10,263 bases of DNA from contig CAMLCX010000143.1 of the NCBI GenBank assembly GCA_946478635.1, forward strand, positions 1 through 10,263, given 5' to 3'. The position numbers were made by a program, and so were the translations under genes. The DNA comes from an uncultured Pseudomonadota bacterium. GTDB lineage: Bacteria; Desulfobacterota_B; Binatia; UBA9968. Below are positions 6,267-10,263 of the stretch, piece by piece. Each line of letters starts with the position of its first letter. The stretch's first letter is position 1. The notes beneath the pieces are model-generated. The model made no database searches and had not been told where the DNA came from. It saw only the letters and a program-made list of their open reading frames with translations.

Positions 6267-7319
6267 CTAGATCCGCGCGACGACTCTTCCAATAATTCTT
6301 CCTGCTTTCAACTCATCAAGCGTTCGGCTCACTTGCGAAAGCGGCCGGGTCGTCATCGGGATCGGCCTGACTTTCCCGGAGCGCGCGAGGGCGACGACTT
6401 CTTTGAGTTCGTCGACACTGCCAAGGTGCGAGCCGCGCACCGTGATCGCACGCAATATCGTCGCGCCGATGGAGAGTGGAATCTCCCCGCCGAACAGACC
6501 GACCAGTATCACCCTGCCTCCTTTGCGCAACCCGCCGAGTGCCAGCTGCGCCGTTGCGTCACTGCCAACAAAATCAACAGCGCCGTAGAGCCCGCCCTCG
6601 GCGATTCGTTGTAGATTCCGCGCCGCATCGACGGCTCGCGCGTTAAGTGTCGCCGCCGCGCCCGCTGCAACGGCCGCCGGCAGTTTCGCATCGTCGATAT
6701 CGAGCGCGACGATCCTATCGTGACCCAACGCGCGCAGCATGCCAATCGCCGCAAGGCCGAGACCGCCGGCGCCCATGACGGCAACCCACTCGCTACTGGG
6801 AATCGGGTTGAGTTTAGACACCGCGGAATATGCCGACAAACCTGAGCAGGATAGCGTCGCCGCCCATGCCGGATCCATGCCCCCCGCGTCGATCAGATAG
6901 CGCGGATGGGGCACGATCAAATGATCGGCGTAACCGCCGGGACGCTGAATGCCGATCATGTTCGGCGTCATGCAATAATTATCCAGACCTTCGCGACAGC
7001 GCGGGCACGCGCCGCAGCCTGTCCATGGATAAACCAGACGGTCGGCGCCGATTGGCGCATCAAGTGCCTCCGGCCCGGCGTCAATTACCGTGCCGAACGG
7101 TTCGTGCCCGAGCGTTACCGGCGGATGCATGCCACGCTCGCTCATTTGCAAGCGTTTGCCGCCGCCCAAATCAAAGTAGCCGTCGCGGATGTGCACGTCG
7201 CTGTGGCACACGCCGCAATATTTCAGCCGCACGAGCACCTCCGTGCCCTGCGGCTTCGGCGTTTCGCGCTCGATTTTCTCGAGCACCTTGCCCCATTCGA
7301 CGACGTCATAGCTCAGCAT
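6267..7319 (-). CDS. Zinc-dependent alcohol dehydrogenase (MDR family, NAD-preferring)
   Basis: A 350-residue medium-chain dehydrogenase that should interconvert an alcohol and an aldehyde or ketone in the cytoplasm. All catalytic zinc ligands are present: Cys38 in GVCHSD, His72-Glu73 in GHEPFG, and Cys158 in LSCSGLSAYS. The structural zinc lobe is intact, with Cys102, Cys105, Cys108 and Cys116 in GCGACPRCREGLDNYC. The Rossmann fold is marked by GAGGLG (183-188). Asp207 at the end of the second beta strand (IVALDID) favours NAD over NADP. Length and architecture are standard. The start at ATG 7319 has no visible Shine-Dalgarno sequence. The substrate is unknown. The small ExbD-like gene follows closely on the same strand, and a 148-bp gap separates this gene from the MgtC gene upstream, so it may have its own promoter. 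Confidence 0.93.
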   Translation of the reverse strand: MLSYDVVEWGKVLEKIERETPKPQGTEVLVRLKYCGVCHSDVHIRDGYFDLGGGKRLQMSERGMHPPVTLGHEPFGTVIDAGPEALDAPIGADRLVYPWTGCGACPRCREGLDNYCMTPNMIGIQRPGGYADHLIVPHPRYLIDAGGMDPAWAATLSCSGLSAYSAVSKLNPIPSSEWVAVMGAGGLGLAAIGMLRALGHDRIVALDIDDAKLPAAVAAGAAATLNARAVDAARNLQRIAEGGLYGAVDFVGSDATAQLALGGLRKGGRVILVGLFGGEIPLSIGATILRAITVRGSHLGSVDELKEVVALARSGKVRPIPMTTRPLSQVSRTLDELKAGRIIGRVVARI

Positions 7320-7467
7320 AAACTTTGGCCGGAACTTTTAACTTGATGGGGCCGATAGGTATCGACGGTCGCCTCACTGTCGCGCATGGCGAACCGACGT
7401 TGAGCCGATCCATTCTACGTTCCCGGCAAGCTTGGGCAAAAAACGACCTGAATTTTTCCGCACCACG

Positions 7468-8184
7468 CTAATCTCCCGTGGGCGAGAGCTGGTATTCCTT
7501 GACCGATTCGAGCCGGTTCAGCGTGTCTTTGAGCCTGCCTGCGTTGGCTGACCGCTGCGTAGCAATCATCATGCGGTATTCAAAAAAACCCGCGCTGCCG
7601 TCAAGCCGGTAATTCAAGTTTGCGATTGAAAACCCGTGATCCGCCAGCATGCGGCGCACTTCCACCTCGGGCATCATCTGATCGCGCGCGAAGCGCACCA
7701 TCAGACGAGCGTAAAACCAGGTTGGAATATAATTCTCGATCCAACGGAAGACCGAGAGCGTCACCAGCGTCAGCAAGGTGCCGATCACCGCGGGTAGATA
7801 AAACCCGATGCCGATCAGAATGCCGATAGCCGCGGTAATCCAGATCGACGCGGCCGTCGTAAGACCGCGTACGGATAACCCTTCCCGTATGATCGTGCCG
7901 GCGCCAAGAAAGCCGATGCCGGTCATGATTCCCTGGGCCATGCGCGTCGGATCGAGGGAGATTCTTCCTTGGGCCACTTCGGGGAACCAGCGCGTTTCGT
8001 AAACCGTCACGAGCATCAGCAGGCTGGTCGACAGGCAAACCAATGAGTGCGTGCGAAAGCCCGCCGGCCTACCGTGGTAACTTCGCTCCAGTCCGATCAT
8101 GCCGCCAACGAGCAGAGAACCGATCAGCCGCAGGCAAATGTTAAGGAAAGCGTCGTCTGACAATACGTTCTGAAGCATCAGCAT
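7468..8184 (-). CDS. MgtC/SapB family membrane protein
   Basis: A 238-residue inner-membrane protein. The first 145 residues contain about four to five helices with the family's conserved features: RLIGSLLVGGMIGLERSYHG (19-38), then GFRTHSLVCL (42-51), DPTRMAQGIMTGIGFLGAG (78-96) and the SVRGLTTAASIWITAAIG segment (104-121). Residues from about 155 to the end form a soluble C-terminal domain with the alternating pattern expected of the ACT-like domain of MgtC proteins. MgtC proteins are linked to growth at low magnesium and to intracellular survival, partly through effects on the F-type ATPase; many environmental SapB members have no assigned role. The ATG at 8184 lies 40 bp after the DUF1499 gene, which suggests one transcript. 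Neither this ATG nor the third codon (also ATG) has a strong ribosome site. Confidence 0.92.
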   Translation of the reverse strand: MLMLQNVLSDDAFLNICLRLIGSLLVGGMIGLERSYHGRPAGFRTHSLVCLSTSLLMLVTVYETRWFPEVAQGRISLDPTRMAQGIMTGIGFLGAGTIIREGLSVRGLTTAASIWITAAIGILIGIGFYLPAVIGTLLTLVTLSVFRWIENYIPTWFYARLMVRFARDQMMPEVEVRRMLADHGFSIANLNYRLDGSAGFFEYRMMIATQRSANAGRLKDTLNRLESVKEYQLSPTGD

Positions 8185-8224
8185 TCGTCAAGAAATGTTG
8201 TCATCGTAGTAGGCGCCATGCGAC

Positions 8225-8689
8225 TCACCGGATCACGCCCCGTTGCGCGAGCGACCGGCGCAGCCTCTCGACTCGCCGGCGATTGACGCCAAAATCGCTG
8301 TGCCCGAGGCGCGCCGCCGAGCGCACCGCGATTCGACCTTGCGCCGGGCGCAAGTGGAGCTCGAGATCGTCGACAAAGCCGAAAACCGCGCTGCTGCACT
8401 CGGCGTGAAGATACTGATTGGTTTCAGTGATGATTCTGGTCCGCGGCCAATCTGCGACTATTGAACGCACAGCGCGCCACGCCTCCCGCGCCGGCGCTAC
8501 GATCTCAAAGGATGCAATGGAATGCGCCGCATCCGGATCATCGCTCGAAACACAGTTCGGCGTTGCCGGGCAAGGCGCCAACCGGGAATCTTTGACTCCG
8601 AGATTATTCGGCGGCGTTCCGGCGCAGGAAAAAAGCGGCATGAGGATGACGCCTGTCAGAATGATGCGCAGCGTTGAATGGAGAACCAG
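8225..8689 (-). CDS. DUF1499 family lipoprotein, probable CTG start
   Basis: The domain matches DUF1499: LAPCPATPNCVSSDDPDAAH near the N-terminus, a central strand-rich stretch, and RSAARLGHSDFGVNRRRVE near the end. Function is unknown. The first ATG in frame (8641) gives MPLFSCAG and would cut a lipoprotein signal in half. Reading upstream in the same frame gives Leu-rich, hydrophobic residues with His/Arg before them (LVLHSTLRIILTGVILMP), then a lipobox LFSC with Cys22. The only candidates for a start covering the signal are CTG at 8689, with GAAAGAG seven bases before it, or an ATC/ATT further in; an in-frame TGA lies upstream. The CTG is four bases after the stop of the decarboxylase-like gene, so coupled translation is plausible. 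The conservative alternative is 8225-8641. Confidence 0.8.
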   Translation of the reverse strand: MVLHSTLRIILTGVILMPLFSCAGTPPNNLGVKDSRLAPCPATPNCVSSDDPDAAHSIASFEIVAPAREAWRAVRSIVADWPRTRIITETNQYLHAECSSAVFGFVDDLELHLRPAQGRIAVRSAARLGHSDFGVNRRRVERLRRSLAQRGVIR

Positions 8690-8693
8690 TTTG

Positions 8694-9044
8694 CTACTCT
8701 TTCTTCAGCTCGCCTTGCTTATCGAAAAATTTGAGCGCCATCGTCCCATGCGTGGCCGCCGCTCCCGCGCGCAAAGCCGCGGCGATCAGCGACGCTTCGA
8801 CGACTTCCTCGCGCGTCGCGCCGGCGGCGTGCGCCGCTTTCGCATGGGCTTCCATGCAGTAGGGACATTGCGTCGTGGCGGAAACGGCGATGGCGATTAA
8901 CTCGCGGTATTTTTTCGGAATTGCGCCGTTGTCGCGGCCGACGATATTGTTGAGCCCGAGCCACGCGTTAAAATCGTCCGGCGCGAGTTTGCGCATTTCG
9001 CGCATCAATTTCAAATCGTTCTCATCGTGGTAGTGTTCCGGCAT
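8694..9044 (-). CDS. Carboxymuconolactone decarboxylase / AhpD-like protein
   Basis: A small all-helical protein of 116 residues in the carboxymuconolactone decarboxylase superfamily. The AhpD-type active site is present: Glu48 in KYRELIAIAVSA, then C60-P-Y-C63 with His67 in CPYCMEAH, followed by the GATREEVVEA helix (75-84). The CxxC pair with the nearby His suggests a thiol peroxidase or alkylhydroperoxidase-type redox role rather than decarboxylation, which is usual for such stand-alone members. The ATG at 9044 has a perfect AGGAGGT (9059-9053) eight bases upstream, so the longer frame reaching 9101 is rejected. It heads the probable operon with the DUF1499 and MgtC genes, and it diverges from the cyclase gene. 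Confidence 0.92.
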   Translation of the reverse strand: MPEHYHDENDLKLMREMRKLAPDDFNAWLGLNNIVGRDNGAIPKKYRELIAIAVSATTQCPYCMEAHAKAAHAAGATREEVVEASLIAAALRAGAAATHGTMALKFFDKQGELKKE

Positions 9045-9052
9045 TGCCAGTG

Positions 9053-9059
9053 ACCTCCT
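9053..9059 (-). promoter_or_regulatory. Ribosome binding site that fixes the decarboxylase-like start
   Basis: AGGAGGT on the minus strand lies eight bases before the ATG at 9044. It is one of the best ribosome sites in the window. Confidence 0.85.
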
Positions 9060-9071
9060 GAGGATCGCCGC

Positions 9072-9101
9072 ATTATTCCTGTATTTGAAACGGGAATGCA
9101 A
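9072..9101 (-). promoter_or_regulatory. Possible promoter of the decarboxylase-like gene
   Basis: On the minus strand, TTGCAT (9101-9096), an 18-base spacer and AATAAT (9077-9072, 5 of 6) precede the start at 9044. The predicted leader of about 20 bases includes the AGGAGGT site. The -35 matches at only three positions. Confidence 0.35.
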
Positions 9102-9106
9102 TCACA

Positions 9107-9135
9107 TTGACAGCGCGGCGAACGCTACGTTAGTG
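9107..9135 (+). promoter_or_regulatory. Possible promoter of the cyclase gene
   Basis: A perfect -35 hexamer TTGACA (9107-9112) lies 31 bases before the cyclase ATG at 9144. The best -10 at 16-17 bases spacing (GTTAGT or TTAGTG, 9129-9135) is poor, so a regulator or a different start point may be involved. Confidence 0.3.
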
Positions 9136-9143
9136 GTAATATT

Positions 9144-10256
9144 ATGCACGCGACGACCAAGCCTCATCTGGCCGCGCAATGCGGTATTTGCGGCACCTTG
9201 CTTTCCGGAATGGCCAGCGTCGTCTATCGCACCTTCGGCATCAAGCGGAGCCCGCGCAATCCGAATATCTGCACGCGGTGCAGCACCCACGTCGAAGAAG
9301 GACGCATGGTGGAGATCACCGTACTCTTCGCCGACCTCTCATCATTCACCGAGCTCACCCAAGAACTCGGCGCGGAGAAAACTCACGAAGTCGTGGACGC
9401 TTTTTTGCGGATGGCCACCGACGTATTGGTGAAACACGGCGCCTTCATCGATAAATACGTCGGCGACGCGGTGATGGCGCTTTTCAATGTGCCGATTCGG
9501 CAAGACGATCATGCGCGCCGGGCGATCATCGCCGCGACGGAGCTTGACGCCGGGCTCAAAAGCCTGGGGGCGCGGCTGGAGCTGCCGCTGAAAGCTTCCG
9601 TGGGGATCGCCACCGGGCATGCTCGGGTCGGCCGGCTGGGTTCAGATGACAACAAAGATTTCACGGCGATCGGCGACGTGGTCAATCTCGCGGCGCGCCT
9701 GCAAGGCAAGGCAAGCGCCGGAGAGATCCTCGCCGATCAGGAGAGTTTCACCAGACATGCCGGAGATTTTCCCGACGCCAAGGCCGAACAAGTTGCGCTC
9801 AAAGGATTTCGCGAGCCGGTGACGGCTTATCGGCTCCATGGCGACACGACCACACCCTTGGTCAACGACGAGATAGCAACCGACGGAAATCAGACCACCA
9901 GTGTTGGCGCGATCGTTTTTGGAATCCTGGGTGCCCCATGCGCAGTCGCGACCCTGATCGGTCCGCTGGCTGTGGCGCTTGGAATCAGCGGGCTCTTCGG
10001 GCTCGCGGGCGCGCTCACTTTTCTCGACCAAAGCATCGTCCGCGTGCCCATTCTGGTGCTCACGACGCTGGCCGCTCTCGCTAATCTCTATACTTTAAGG
10101 CGGGCCCGCGCGCTCAGACTAGAATCCAAAGTCCCTGAACATCTCAAAACGATGACAATTTTGGAAAAACGCAGGACATCGATCGTACTCACGGCGTCGG
10201 TTTTAACACTGGGGATCGTCCTATTCGAAATCGTCGCTCATATCTTAATGCACTGA
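9144..10256 (+). CDS. Class III adenylate/guanylate cyclase with N-terminal zinc ribbon and C-terminal membrane domain
   Basis: A 370-residue protein in three parts. Residues 13-46 carry C13-G-I-C16 and C43-T-R-C46, a likely zinc ribbon. Residues 55-232 form a class III cyclase catalytic domain. The metal Asp residues are D64 (VLFADLSSF) and D108 (DKYVGDAVM). Lys104 is the usual base-selecting lysine, and the partner position is Thr174 (FTAIGD), the pattern of class IIIb enzymes that make cAMP. The transition-state pair Asn181/Arg185 is present (VVNLAARLQ). The domain therefore looks active. Residues about 254-368 contain roughly four hydrophobic helices; the stretch GPLAVALGISGLFGLAG recalls MerT/MerC-type membrane proteins, but this is a weak likeness. 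A membrane anchor placed after the catalytic domain is unusual. The ATG has only a weak upstream site. Confidence 0.88.
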   Translation: MHATTKPHLAAQCGICGTLLSGMASVVYRTFGIKRSPRNPNICTRCSTHVEEGRMVEITVLFADLSSFTELTQELGAEKTHEVVDAFLRMATDVLVKHGAFIDKYVGDAVMALFNVPIRQDDHARRAIIAATELDAGLKSLGARLELPLKASVGIATGHARVGRLGSDDNKDFTAIGDVVNLAARLQGKASAGEILADQESFTRHAGDFPDAKAEQVALKGFREPVTAYRLHGDTTTPLVNDEIATDGNQTTSVGAIVFGILGAPCAVATLIGPLAVALGISGLFGLAGALTFLDQSIVRVPILVLTTLAALANLYTLRRARALRLESKVPEHLKTMTILEKRRTSIVLTASVLTLGIVLFEIVAHILMH

Positions 10257-10263
10257 ACAATTT

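Noticed and set aside
7427..7467. T-run on the minus strand after the MgtC gene as an intrinsic terminator
   Set aside because: The T-run is present, but no stable stem precedes it; the CAAGCTTG palindrome lies after the run and has no loop.
9045..9101. N-terminal extension of the decarboxylase-like protein up to 9101
   Set aside because: The perfect AGGAGGT at 9059-9053 places the start at 9044, the conserved helices begin after it, and the extension would cover the promoter candidate.
1..10263. CRISPR arrays, tRNA/rRNA genes, insertion sequences, phage or toxin-antitoxin genes
   Set aside because: I looked for repeated spaced units, cloverleaf-like segments, transposase motifs and small paired ORFs and found none that hold up.

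Overview
The window looks like a piece of a Gram-negative bacterial chromosome of moderately high GC. The evidence is an exported Bug/TctC-type binding protein, a predicted lipoprotein and a proteobacterial-style RhlE helicase. Several genes start with GTG or TTG, or lack a clear Shine-Dalgarno sequence, which fits an uncultured soil-type lineage. The phylum cannot be fixed from the sequence; a proteobacterium or a Tectomicrobia/Binatota-like lineage is only a guess. There is no rRNA, tRNA, CRISPR array, insertion sequence or phage gene, so this reads as ordinary chromosome rather than an island.

Layout. At the left edge (1-97, minus) is the first 32 codons of a probable Dyp-type peroxidase. 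It is divergent from a tripartite tricarboxylate transporter substrate-binding protein (301-1350, plus), and a 203-bp intergenic region with promoter candidates both ways and a dyad lies between them. From about 1406 to 9044 every gene is on the minus strand. Listed in transcription order (right to left) they are: a carboxymuconolactone decarboxylase/AhpD-like protein, a DUF1499 lipoprotein, an MgtC/SapB membrane protein, a zinc alcohol dehydrogenase, a small soluble ExbD/TolR-like protein, an MFS transporter, a PH-domain (bPH_4-like) membrane protein, a GrpB-family protein, an RhlE-type DEAD-box RNA helicase, and a stand-alone PAS protein. At the right end a class III adenylate/guanylate cyclase (9144-10256, plus) diverges from the decarboxylase gene.

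How the genes may work together. Three sub-operons are likely from spacing. The decarboxylase-like protein, DUF1499 and MgtC genes have gaps of about 4 and 40 bp. The alcohol dehydrogenase and ExbD-like genes have a gap of about 25 bp. The MFS and PH-domain genes are adjacent at the stop codon. No single pathway links the whole block; the contents are mostly redox, stress and membrane housekeeping functions.

Most worth a second look are: the cyclase, whose domain order is zinc ribbon, cyclase, then a C-terminal membrane module; the DUF1499 gene, whose lipoprotein signal lies upstream of the only ATG and seems to need a CTG start; a tiny leader ORF with the only strong ribosome site ahead of the helicase gene; and the dyad between the peroxidase and binding-protein promoters. 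I found no convincing new multi-gene system.
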